The notes under the pieces were generated by a model. The model was given only the letters and a program-made list of their open reading frames with translations. It did no database searches and had not been told where the DNA came from. 64,000 bases of DNA, from the NCBI GenBank assembly GCA_963971405.1, contig OZ020491.1:31299019-31363018 (forward strand), written 5' to 3'. The stretch is from Psococerastis gibbosa. Taxonomy: Eukaryota; Arthropoda; Insecta; Psocodea; Psocidae. Shown piece after piece: positions 54,706-62,407 of this stretch. A program made the translations under genes and the position numbers. The first letter of the stretch is position 1, and every line of letters begins with the position of its first letter.

Positions 54706-54913
54706 TTAATATGTAGCGTAAGATAAAAAAAAAAGTCCGTTATAAGGTTCAAGTACATGCATCAAAATGCTAAATATACGGTCGGAGAGAATGTCCTGAG
54801 AGGACTGCACATGCGCCAGCATAGTCCAGTTGTCATTTAACTCCGGTATGTTGACATAGGCCACTTCCCCTTGGTAGATAAGGATGACCCTCATGATTGT
54901 GCGATGTATAGAT
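54706..54913 (-). CDS. GEV-type exon beside the densovirus
   Basis: The acceptor CAG at 54,914-54,916 is followed by the same exon type as at 34.5 kb (YQGEVAYVNIPELNDNWTML, then VLEPYNGLFFLSYATY, stop). Its upstream exon 1 is not found in this neighbourhood. The intron side of this module is where the densovirus has inserted. Confidence 0.5.
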
Positions 54914-55076
54914 CTGAAAAAGGAATAAGAAACATGCATACCAAGTCACACAAAACGCTACGACACAAAATGAGGTTTCCGTAAATAAAAAAAAGGCGAT
55001 CAAAGCCATTGGAAAAAAAGGAAATACAAGGTAATGTGAATTAAATGTGGGGGAACGAAAAAGTATGCACCGAGTG

Positions 55077-55192
55077 CTAGTTGCAAGCGCTCGAAGAGCA
55101 TGCTTAAAGCAACTATAGCATACTCCCCCATGCCGTGTGAGCTGCTGCTCAAGGTTACATTTAGAAAACCTCTACGTAGAGTGTTACCAGCG
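55077..55192. repeat. Left inverted terminal repeat
   Basis: 116 bp. The first 42 (55,077-55,118, CTAGTTGCAAGCGCTCG to ACTATAG) can fold into a terminal hairpin with CTAGTTGC/GCAACTAtag ends. The inner 74 (from about 55,119 to the TACCAGCG end) are the reverse complement of 59,436-59,507, except for 2-3 bases at the hairpin border. Confidence 0.9.
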
Positions 55193-55193
55193 A

Positions 55194-55228
55194 TATATAT
55201 AAAGGCGACGATCAAATTAAAGTTTAGT
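55194..55228 (+). promoter_or_regulatory. VP promoter, TATA box
   Basis: TATATATAAA at 55,194-55,203 lies at the inner edge of the left ITR, 35 nt before the VP ATG at 55,229. Transcription would start within a few bases of the ATG, as reported for several densovirus VP and NS transcripts. Confidence 0.7.
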
Positions 55229-57403
55229 ATGCATTTACCATTTCACAAGTATTTAGGTCCCGGAACAAAAAATTTTAATGTATTACCAGTGGACAGTGAC
55301 GATTATATAGCCAAAGTTCATGATATAGAATATTCAAAAAGTTACAGTGAAAGTGACATAAGAGAAGCTGATAAAAAAGCGATTAATTCATTTTGGTTAG
55401 ATTTTATTGCTTCTGGTAATGTTCATAGTGGTATTGGTGCTACAGGACTATCAATTAAATATGGTTTTGAAAGCTTGTTTGGTGTTATGTATGGAATAAA
55501 TAAGCGAACACCACATCATTGGCGATATTCCTTACAACAAAACATTTTAGGAAAAGCATATCGCTTAGCAAAAAGTTCAGGTTACACAGGAAGTTATAAT
55601 AATTTTCGTAAAGAAAATCCTATAGCAAAACAAATTTATGCTATTGGAATTGAAGAATTGGAAAATTTACATCGTATTGGCGATAATTTACAGTTAAGTG
55701 ATTTGCATGGATCCGGAAGAGTTCACTCCGAATCCACCTCTAATAATTCCGGAAACAAAAGACCTGCTAGTGGAAACGTTGAACCAGCTGCAAAGTTGCC
55801 AAAAGTTACTGTTGATAATCGTGGTAACAGTAATAATAATCAAATGTCTATTGATAATAACGGAGACAACGTGGCTATGGAAGAAGGGGTTCAATTGGGT
55901 AATGAAGAAGGAACAGCAAGAGGTTCTATTAGCGGGAGAAGTGTAGGATCCCAACCTTTAGTTTTATTGAAGACTTTAGGAGCAGGCAAGATGGAATATC
56001 AAATATCAAATAAATGGATTTTGTATAGTTATGCCTATGCAAACAATAAAATAGAAGCAGCCACAGGTGCGGGAATGAATCAATTTCATACGACTTCATT
56101 GGGACTTATACCTGTGGATTGGTTACCATTTTATATATCTTCGTCTGATTTTTTATCAGCGCCAGTTGGATCTTATATAAAAAATGTTTCATGTAAGGTA
56201 ATGTGTTTGGGATCAAGAACTTCATTTGATACTGGAGCCACGTTAAGTGGTGTTGCAAATTCTGAACATTGTGCATTAGGTATTATTGCTAAAGGTATTA
56301 ATATATCAACAGAAGGAAAAAATTACAATTACAATGCAAGTGCTGAAGATCCAATGATACCTACTGGTTTAAAGCAAGTAAATAGCACAGCTATGTGCGA
56401 TAAATATTATACTGGCCCTGCTAGTAGTGTAATGGGTATACCAAGATCTATATCTGAATATTGGGTAATTCAATACGCTCAAAACGACATTTGTTTCATG
56501 AGTGAAACTCAACCGTACAATTTGCAAGGAGACATAACACATTTTTTGATAAATAGTATCATTGGCCAAGAATTGGTATCATATGAATATTCTCCAAAAA
56601 TTAGTCCATTGCATATGACTAAAAAAGCGTGGCAAAATGAACCACAACAAATTTATAACCCTATGGGAAATTTGATTGGTCAGGCTACTGGTATATCTTT
56701 TGTTGGTTCTGATAGAGACAACAACAATAAAAAATCTAATAATGCAGGCCATATGGGTTTGAAACCTGTAACTGAACAATTCCCATACAAAGCTGCAATG
56801 AATCCGTCATATAATAGAACATTGGATTATTACTACGGTTATCACACAGGCAAAGGGCCTAGTAATCTCACTACTGCTCAACCGCAGCTGCACATCGGCA
56901 TGTTGGCTATACCACAGTTAAATCCTGCAACTGAAGCATCTAAGTTCCAGAATAGTGCATTATACATTGCCGTTGAGACTAGTGCTGTCATTAAAGCTAA
57001 CCCTGGCTCTATCTTTGTTAATGCCAGTAGTGAAACTGACTTCTACGCGCCACGTACTAACACCTACTTCTACAATGGTAATGACCACTACGCTGTTGGT
57101 GAAACTTGTCTTGGTTTGCCTTTGTATCCAAATGGCGGTTTCAAAACCACGGAAGACAACGACTTCGAATCCGACGATGACATGGCAACCCAAGAATTGG
57201 GAGAACGTGTGGAGAAACGCAGAAGAAGCACCAGTGCGCATTCCTCTACCAATACCAAGGCAGCTACTGCAAGTAGTAACATTAGACGATCAGGATTATG
57301 CAGTAACGCACAACTCTTTGTTCATAAACAAAGCGAGAACAACGCAGATGCCTATAACGTCCACCCAAGCACCGCCAAAAGGTTAAATAATTTAAAACTG
57401 TAA
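55229..57403 (+). CDS. VP: Densovirus capsid protein VP with phospholipase A2 domain
   Basis: 724 residues from the ATG at 55,229. The frame is also open upstream to 55,100 inside the ITR, but that lies before the TATA box, so I do not use it. The N-terminal unique region has the parvoviral PLA2: the calcium loop YLGPGTKN (residues 8-15) and catalytic HD with following Tyr (KVHDIEYSKS, about 28-37), needed for endosome escape. A Ser/Asn/Gly-rich linker (about 175-260) with a basic KRPAS...KLPK cluster, nuclear-signal-like, leads into the jelly-roll capsid domain (about 280 on, MEYQISNKWILYSYAYANNK; VDWLPFYISSSDFLSAPVGS). Smaller VPs could start at internal ATGs. The frame is intact, with no stop or obvious lesion. 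Confidence 0.93.
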   Translation: MHLPFHKYLGPGTKNFNVLPVDSDDYIAKVHDIEYSKSYSESDIREADKKAINSFWLDFIASGNVHSGIGATGLSIKYGFESLFGVMYGINKRTPHHWRYSLQQNILGKAYRLAKSSGYTGSYNNFRKENPIAKQIYAIGIEELENLHRIGDNLQLSDLHGSGRVHSESTSNNSGNKRPASGNVEPAAKLPKVTVDNRGNSNNNQMSIDNNGDNVAMEEGVQLGNEEGTARGSISGRSVGSQPLVLLKTLGAGKMEYQISNKWILYSYAYANNKIEAATGAGMNQFHTTSLGLIPVDWLPFYISSSDFLSAPVGSYIKNVSCKVMCLGSRTSFDTGATLSGVANSEHCALGIIAKGINISTEGKNYNYNASAEDPMIPTGLKQVNSTAMCDKYYTGPASSVMGIPRSISEYWVIQYAQNDICFMSETQPYNLQGDITHFLINSIIGQELVSYEYSPKISPLHMTKKAWQNEPQQIYNPMGNLIGQATGISFVGSDRDNNNKKSNNAGHMGLKPVTEQFPYKAAMNPSYNRTLDYYYGYHTGKGPSNLTTAQPQLHIGMLAIPQLNPATEASKFQNSALYIAVETSAVIKANPGSIFVNASSETDFYAPRTNTYFYNGNDHYAVGETCLGLPLYPNGGFKTTEDNDFESDDDMATQELGERVEKRRRSTSAHSSTNTKAATASSNIRRSGLCSNAQLFVHKQSENNADAYNVHPSTAKRLNNLKL

Positions 57404-57436
57404 TTTATGAAATATATATATATTGATTACATATTG

Positions 57437-59302
57437 TTATTCATATTCCTCACCGCTATCAATAGTTACATTATCGGTAAAACAATGATAACTTTCGAAC
57501 AAATAATAAGTAGCCATTGGATGTAATTTCTTACGCAAAGTTTTTAAAGGAGGACAAGTTTTCCAATAATATACAAACATGCGAGTTCGAAAAGCTAAAT
57601 CTTTAGGAAATATATCCTTATTTGTAAGAATAATTATAGGAGTACGCGAAATAACACTGTCATGTTTATATTTGACTTTAATACTCATGGTATCTCCTCC
57701 AAATAACATTTTAAGAGTATCGAAAGCAGAAGCTTCACAATTTGGTTCATTCCATAGCAAAATACGTTTATGGCAACATTCCTGCAATGGGAATTGACTG
57801 TGCTTTCCAAAATTTCCTATCATTCCAAAAACTAAAAAGGCATGTATTATAGCGTCAAAAAAAAAGTTTTTACCACCGTTTGGTGGTGACACTACCATTA
57901 AACAATTTCGTTTAGGATAGCTCCTTTCGCATACTGCAAATAAATTTTTAACGAAACTTTTAATAACTTCTTCCTCATTAAATTGATATTTCAATAAATC
58001 TCGCATGTATAACAGACTTTCTTCTACATTATAGTAATAAGCCTCAACATTTCCAAAAGGTGCATTATAAATACAAAACTCGCTAGATTCGACTAATTTC
58101 ATTATTTCTAATGTAGATTTTTCAGCTATATCGTTACCAAACAAGTCAAGTGCCATAATTTTTTCATTATGGCTTAATAAGGCGAATTCTGAGTCATTAA
58201 AGGTTGTCGTGTTAAATAAATGTGATGGTGGTGAAGCTAGGTGTCTCTTGACGTAAATGTAAAGGCGCCACGGTGCAGTTCTTTTTTTTCGAATCTGCCA
58301 CCTTCTTGTTTCGCTATCTGAAGTATGGCTGGTATCATTCGGTTCACTAAAAGTTGCACTTGGCTCAAAGGCGACACTGGAATCGTAGCTCGAAAGGTCG
58401 CCGCTTTCCACCAGTCCTTCTTGTCCTTGTTGATTACGTTCTTGAAAGGGAATACCTCTAATTTCACCACCGATGATCCGCGCACGTCCTCCGACTTCCA
58501 TGTATGTAATGTCTCTCCCACCGTTGCTGAGATAGATGAGGAGATTCTGCCAGTATCCTCTTTGGATGTTGAGGCTACGAAGAACTCTTCTAGTGTATCT
58601 GGTATCGCCTCTAAATTCATCGACGCGTCTGCACCTACAGGTGGAAGAAGTATAGGCGCAATCGTGGATAAGGTGGTAGTGGTCGCCATGTGTGGCGACG
58701 ATAAAGATGCCTCCGCTGTATTTGGTCCGAAGAGCTCTATCAAGTCTTGACGCTCCTTCTCTGACAACATCTGCTGCGATAACGTCATGTAGGAGTCTGC
58801 TTCTTGCAGGGCGCGTTTGAAATGTTCGAATGATATAGTCTGCGAGGGCTCCTGCAATTCCTTCTTCAATGCCGACGCTGTTAGATCCCTGATCTTTACC
58901 CACTTCCGTTTGTTCAGTAAACTCTTGTCGACTGCTGCTTGTTTTATCATCTTCGAAAAACTGTTTAATAATATGGTCAATGTCAATATATTCTCCCATA
59001 TTAACTCCAGGAAAAACATCAGACTGTTCGAATTTGTTTCTTCCTCCAACTCCATTACTATTTGCTGGGTCGATGGTAGTATCTCCATTTCGTCTAATGG
59101 GACTTCTTTCTCTTTCTGAAATTTGACATTCTTCTTGCTCTTTTTGAAGAATGTCCCAATTTGCGGTTGATCTGTCATCACTAGACAATTCCAATAAGTC
59201 CTCAAAACAAATCAATTCAAACTGTTCACTTTCTGACATAAATTTTTCGGTTTCACCACAAACTAACGATTCCGAACTTGACCAACTACTAACTGGAAAC
59301 AT
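57437..59302 (-). CDS. NS1: Densovirus replication protein NS1
   Basis: 621 residues from the ATG at 59,300-59,302 (an upstream TTG lengthens the frame to 59,308 but is unlikely to be used). The HUH nickase motif is at about residues 205-214 (THGDHYHLIHDC), with a nearby Cys cluster. The SF3 helicase has Walker A SPPNGGKN (about 472-479), Walker B ILLWNEPN (about 514-521) and motif C IIILTNKD (about 556-563). It nicks the terminal palindrome and unwinds DNA during rolling-hairpin replication in the nucleus. All motifs are present and the frame is uninterrupted. Another possible start is Met at about residue 22 (MSESEQ). Confidence 0.93.
   Translation of the reverse strand: MFPVSSWSSSESLVCGETEKFMSESEQFELICFEDLLELSSDDRSTANWDILQKEQEECQISERERSPIRRNGDTTIDPANSNGVGGRNKFEQSDVFPGVNMGEYIDIDHIIKQFFEDDKTSSSRQEFTEQTEVGKDQGSNSVGIEEGIAGALADYIIRTFQTRPARSRLLHDVIAADVVREGASRLDRALRTKYSGGIFIVATHGDHYHLIHDCAYTSSTCRCRRVDEFRGDTRYTRRVLRSLNIQRGYWQNLLIYLSNGGRDITYMEVGGRARIIGGEIRGIPFQERNQQGQEGLVESGDLSSYDSSVAFEPSATFSEPNDTSHTSDSETRRWQIRKKRTAPWRLYIYVKRHLASPPSHLFNTTTFNDSEFALLSHNEKIMALDLFGNDIAEKSTLEIMKLVESSEFCIYNAPFGNVEAYYYNVEESLLYMRDLLKYQFNEEEVIKSFVKNLFAVCERSYPKRNCLMVVSPPNGGKNFFFDAIIHAFLVFGMIGNFGKHSQFPLQECCHKRILLWNEPNCEASAFDTLKMLFGGDTMSIKVKYKHDSVISRTPIIILTNKDIFPKDLAFRTRMFVYYWKTCPPLKTLRKKLHPMATYYLFESYHCFTDNVTIDSGEEYE
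58237..59178 (-). CDS. NS2: Densovirus NS2, overlapping NS1
   Basis: 313 residues from the ATG at 59,176-59,178 in a second frame fully inside NS1's N-terminal half, the standard place for NS2 in ambisense densoviruses, where it is reached by leaky scanning past the NS1 start. The sequence (TDQPQIGTFFKKSKKNVKFQ at the start, Ser/Thr-rich middle, Lys-rich KNVINKDKKDWWK near the end) has no domain I can name. The frame opens further to 59,205 from a TTG. An overlapping frame of this length staying open supports recent purifying selection or recent insertion. Confidence 0.8.
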   Translation of the reverse strand: MTDQPQIGTFFKKSKKNVKFQKEKEVPLDEMEILPSTQQIVMELEEETNSNSLMFFLELIWENILTLTILLNSFSKMIKQAAVDKSLLNKRKWVKIRDLTASALKKELQEPSQTISFEHFKRALQEADSYMTLSQQMLSEKERQDLIELFGPNTAEASLSSPHMATTTTLSTIAPILLPPVGADASMNLEAIPDTLEEFFVASTSKEDTGRISSSISATVGETLHTWKSEDVRGSSVVKLEVFPFKNVINKDKKDWWKAATFRATIPVSPLSQVQLLVNRMIPAILQIAKQEGGRFEKKELHRGAFTFTSRDT

Positions 59303-59313
59303 CACCAACGTCG

Positions 59314-59340
59314 GTATTTATGATCCCGTATATATATTAA
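59314..59340 (-). promoter_or_regulatory. NS promoter, TATA-like sequence
   Basis: The minus strand reads TTAATATATATAC at about 59,340-59,328 and TCATAAATACC at about 59,323-59,313, upstream of the NS1 ATG (59,302). The first would place the start a few bases before the ATG, like the VP promoter. Neither was tested and I cannot choose between them. Confidence 0.5.
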
Positions 59341-59435
59341 AAGATAAGGGAACAGGATGTTTCCAGCTGCAGCAGTCGCATAGATTAGTTATTATCACGA
59401 GACACATTCCAACACATTAAATAATGGGGTCAATA

Positions 59436-59548
59436 CGCTGGTAACACTCTACGTAGAGGTTTTCTAAATGTAACCTTGAGCAGCAGCTCACACGGCATGG
59501 GGGAGTGCTAGTTGCAAGCGCTCGAAGAGCATGCTTAAAGCAACTATA
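59436..59548. repeat. Right inverted terminal repeat
   Basis: 113 bp. The inner part is the complement of the left ITR. The terminal 41 bp (59,508-59,548) read in the same direction as the left terminal hairpin sequence, so the palindrome at this end is in the opposite flip/flop state. Confidence 0.9.
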
Positions 59549-59744
59549 GAGTGACTGAACAGCAACGTTTAAGAGATAAGTTCAATAAGATAAATCCTAC
59601 GGCACTGAAAGAGGTCTCCGTAAATAAAAAAGGCGTTCAAAGCCATTGTAAAAAATACAAGGTAATATGGGTTAAATGAGGGGGAACGAAAGATTATAAT
59701 AGCCAAATAGCCAAAACATTGGGCTTTACCACTACCAAACCTCC

Positions 59745-60104
59745 TGTCTCACAGTCTAAGAGTAGGTTTTTTTGGACGCCTGTGGCGTTTCGTCAATGAC
59801 CAGTGACGAGGGCGTGCCCTTAACTGCGACTGGAGGGAGCCTTTTTCGTGCACTAAGTTGCTCCGCTGGGGTTATGGAGTACACGTCCCTGCTGTCAGAA
59901 ATCCGTTGATGGAATGTAAAACACAGTCATGATTTCTTTTCCTGAATCGCTTATGCGCTCTGCTGTGAAAATGGTGGTGTACGACTTTGGCAGTCGGATT
60001 TCCAACAGCTGGTTGATGTCCCGAATCGTGAGGGACACTGGCCCAATGTTGCTCCCGACATAGATTTTTACGTTAGATATATCGTATCTTCGATTAGGCA
60101 CCAT
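59745..60104 (-). pseudogene. Mosaic: fragment of the basic-protein gene fused to a small ORF
   Basis: 59,745-59,900 matches the middle of the 52,875-53,162 gene. At about 59,900 it joins a 69-codon frame starting at an ATG (60,102-60,104): VPNRRYDISNVKIYVGSNIG, then EIRLPKSYTTIFTAERISDS and TVFYIPST. That part reads like a small beta-rich protein or an exon end and is not recognised. The joint shows another non-homologous rearrangement of the local modules. Confidence 0.35.
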
Positions 60105-60168
60105 TTCAATTAATTCATTTGAATGGGGTTTGCCTAGATTGGTTTGCCCTTGTTAATTTCTCGATGAA

Positions 60169-60235
60169 AGCTTTCGTTTCCGCTCTGCCAATTCTGGTGT
60201 CCCAATAAATCGATTGTTCTCTGCAATTAGTTAAA
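60169..60235 (-). pseudogene. Zinc-binding exon, truncated third copy
   Basis: Only the first part (acceptor plus NRFIGTPELAERKRK) of the exon at 50,687-50,853 remains, and unrelated sequence follows at about 60,170. A C run (60,260-60,270) upstream matches the other copies. Confidence 0.5.
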
Positions 60236-60473
60236 AATTAAAAAAGGCACGTTGATATGCCCCCCCCCCCCTGAGCATACACTGTATGCCTGTGAATTCT
60301 CTATGCCCGAGATTTTATTATTGACGTATTGTACTTAGCAAAGATTTTCAGCAGACTCTGTCGGTTTTATGACGTAATGACCCTATGACGCTTCTAGGTT
60401 GGTGGTAGGTTTTCGACATTTTCAGCAGGCTTTGCGCGGACAATGTAATGCTTAAAAATGTATTTATTATTTA

Positions 60474-60728
60474 TTAAATTTCTGTAATAATATTGTCCTG
60501 TATGCAATAAAAACAATATCGTTTAAGTTGTTGACCTTTGATCGATAAGTGTGTCGGATCCCGGCACAGTGTGTAGCTAATGATGTCGACGGATTCGTAA
60601 GTCATTCCTACTGTATTTAAGTATGGGAAAAAGATGTCAATATATTCTTGTCCGTACGTCTTGATTATTGATAACGGTATATGTTTTATTAAATTTTTTG
60701 GAAACCTCTGTGCTTCTTCGAAGCTGGT
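60474..60728 (-). CDS. Unknown terminal exon, copy 2
   Basis: An open frame of about 84 codons from the AG near 60,726 to a TAA at 60,474: FEEAQRFPKNLIKHIPLSII, VGMTYESVDIISYTLCRDPT, GQQLKRYCFYCIQDN. It differs from copy 1 (54,350-54,602) by several silent or conservative changes and a 2-bp length difference at the end. Confidence 0.4.
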   Translation of the reverse strand, partial: TSFEEAQRFPKNLIKHIPLSIIKTYGQEYIDIFFPYLNTVGMTYESVDIISYTLCRDPTHLSIKGQQLKRYCFYCIQDNIITEI

Positions 60729-60805
60729 TTTTTTTAAATTTAAATTTTGTTGTATAAAGGTAGTAAAGAAGGTCTAATTAATAACAATAAATAGGTTTAA
60801 TAATA

Positions 60806-61031
60806 TTATATATGTATGTAATAAATTAATATGTAGCGTAAGATAAAAAAAAGTCCGTTATAAGGTTCAAGTACATGCATCAAAATGCTAAATATACGGT
60901 CGGAGAGAATGTCCTGAGAGGACTGCACATGCGCCAGCATAGTCCGGTTGTCATTTAACTCCGGTATGTTGACGTAGGCCACTTCCCCTTGGTATATGAG
61001 GATCACCCTCATGAGTGTGCGATGTATAGAT
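60806..61031 (-). CDS. GEV-type exon, undisturbed relative of the densovirus flank
   Basis: The acceptor CAG at 61,032-61,034 is followed by a peptide with YQGEVAYVNIPELNDNRTML as at 54,706-54,913. The reading after NGLFF shifts because of an A-run length change, giving a different short tail. The intron side of this module (61,035-61,200) is the empty counterpart of the densovirus site. Confidence 0.5.
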
Positions 61032-61830
61032 CTGAAAAAGGAATAAGAAACATGCATACCAAGTCACACAAAACGCTACGACACAAAATGAGGTTTCCGT
61101 AAATAAAAGGCGTTCAAAGCCATTGGAAAAAAAGGAAATACAAGGTAATATGAATTAAATGTGGGGGAACGAAAAAGTATGCACCGAGTGACTGAACAGC
61201 AACGTTTAAGAGATAAGTTCAATAAGATAAATCCTACGGCACTGAAAGAGGTCTCCGTAAGTAAAAAAGGCGTTCAAAGCCATTGTAAAAAAATACAAGG
61301 TAATATGGGTTAAATGAGGGGGAACGAAAAATTATAATAGCCAAATAGCCAAAACATTGGGCTTTACCACTACCAAATTTGAGGCTGATAAACCTTATAC
61401 CTCAGAAAATCATGTAAATATTATTCCTCATTTGTTTTAGTTGAAGTAAATATAGCAAAAGGTGCATACCTGAATAATACCAGAAGTCACACTATCTTCG
61501 GATTCAGTCTAAGCGTTGTGCCTCCAGGTTATAAATTGGACGTCCATCCTTCCTCTGTACTCTATCATCCAATAAATAACACCACTTTCATTGATGAACT
61601 GACACTACGTCTGGTTGATCAGAGTGGTGAACTTGTTGACTTTCGCGGAGAAACCATTACTATAATTCTTCATATAAGACCTGTAAAAGACCGATAATGT
61701 TAGTATTTAAAGAGACATACAGTGCAGCTGATAGCATACCTGTAATATCTACAGAACAGTTACAACCTAAAAGGAATCACAAACAAAAACCTAGTAAATT
61801 GTCAGCTGATAATATTCAATTTTTACAATC
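60975..61830. repeat. Direct duplication, copy 1 (pairs with 62,351-63,216)
   Basis: 856 bp that recur at 62,351-63,216 (866 bp) with the only difference I see being a 10-nt A/G-rich length change near 61,127/62,505. The block spans half a GEV exon, the intron-like module and the start of the capsid module. A 520-bp spacer separates the copies. Confidence 0.9.
61441..61697 (+). CDS. Jelly-roll minor-capsid-like protein, C-terminal part, copy 1
   Basis: The frame is open from about 61,390 and follows a good acceptor (TTTGTTTTAG at 61,431-61,440). It encodes EVNIAKGAYLNNTRSHTIFG, then SSVLYHPINNTTFIDELTLR and LVDQSGELVDFRGETITIIL. The last block is the strongly conserved end of a family that neighbours DJR-like capsid genes in arthropod and cnidarian genomes. 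I take it as a penton/minor-capsid-like jelly roll, by family association. The stop TAA overlaps the next ATG by one base (TAATG, 61,695-61,699). The N-terminal part is missing. Confidence 0.5.
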
Positions 61831-61957
61831 CGCTGCTTTCTCTGCAGTTTTGAATGGAAACCCCGAAAATCTTAACGTGGCTCTTGAATTTCTGTCAAAT
61901 AACCTCGAAAAAATTAGCGCAAGCTACGGAGGATTGGATCCGTTGGGACCAACATGA
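61697..61957 (+). pseudogene. Small linker ORF, chimeric copy
   Basis: ATG at 61,697. The first 45 codons (LVFKETYSAADSIPVISTEQ, then KLSADNIQFLQS) are those preceding the DJR gene at 63,083. At 61,831 the duplication ends and the frame runs into the spacer (AAFSAVLNGNPENLNVALEF) for another 42 codons before stopping. The tail is therefore an accident of the rearrangement. Confidence 0.5.
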
Positions 61958-62407
61958 CTAAGGATCTGACAGCGCTGCTGATTGTCATACAGTTGAGATT
62001 GTATTTGTATTTCCACAAATCGCCTCAGCTTGGCCTTGCTTGATCTTTTAGAAGCAGGGTTTATTGTCCTGTCAAAGAACATTTGATGAAGCAAGAAAGC
62101 ATTGACCATAGTTTCAAAATCTTCATCATTGGCCCAATCTTGGTAGGGAATTAAGGATCCAAAAACAGTAGACATCATAGCCATTGGATAATCAACAGAC
62201 AATGAGTTCTTGGCAACTGCTGTTGGGGTTGATGGATGATCATGCAAGTGTCTTGTTATTGCGGCTGCATAGCAAGCAGCCACCCTAATCAGAGTGACAT
62301 CAGTGTTGGCTTTTGGGCTACCATTTATAACATTGTATGTTATCTTCAGATAGGCCACTTCCCCTTGGTATATGAGGATCACCCTCATGAGTGTGCGATG
62401 TATAGAT
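61924..62407 (-). pseudogene. Spacer ORF fused to a GEV exon; nucleoprotein-like?
   Basis: It starts as a GEV exon (acceptor CAG at 62,408-62,410), then at 62,350, right after GEVAY, switches to a different open sequence: NTDVTLIRVAACYAAAITRH, DYPMAMMSTVFGSLIPYQDW and EDFETMVNAFLLHQMFFDRT, ending in a basic helix and stop. ETMVNAFLLHQ parallels KTWIDTLLLHQ of the 40-43 kb array, so both probably come from one protein family. A helical, basic protein of this sort could be a viral nucleoprotein remnant, but I have no diagnostic motif. Confidence 0.35.

Larger units (their letters stand above)
55072..59553. mobile_element. Complete endogenous densovirus with target duplication
   Basis: A 4,472-bp ambisense parvovirus-like genome (55,077-59,548) bounded by inverted terminal repeats and by GAGTG at 55,072-55,076 and 59,549-59,553. 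The flanks joined at GAGTG recreate a sequence present uninterrupted at 61,188 and 62,573, so this is an insertion with a 5-bp target duplication. VP runs on the plus strand; NS1 and NS2 overlap on the minus strand; they converge with 33 bp between stops. No frame is broken. Length and layout fit a small ambisense densovirus (Parvoviridae, Densovirinae). It may be a recent integration or an integrated form of a still-circulating virus. Confidence 0.9.

Noticed and set aside
55100-55228. Upstream extension of VP to an ATG inside the ITR
   Set aside because: That ATG precedes the TATA box, and the encoded residues are ITR sequence. The ATG at 55,229 begins directly before the conserved PLA2 loop.
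55694-57386. Frames of 60-143 codons on both strands within VP
   Set aside because: Shadows of the VP gene. None has a motif, and the plus-strand one at 56,955-57,386 lies wholly in VP's C-terminal part without a known densovirus counterpart.
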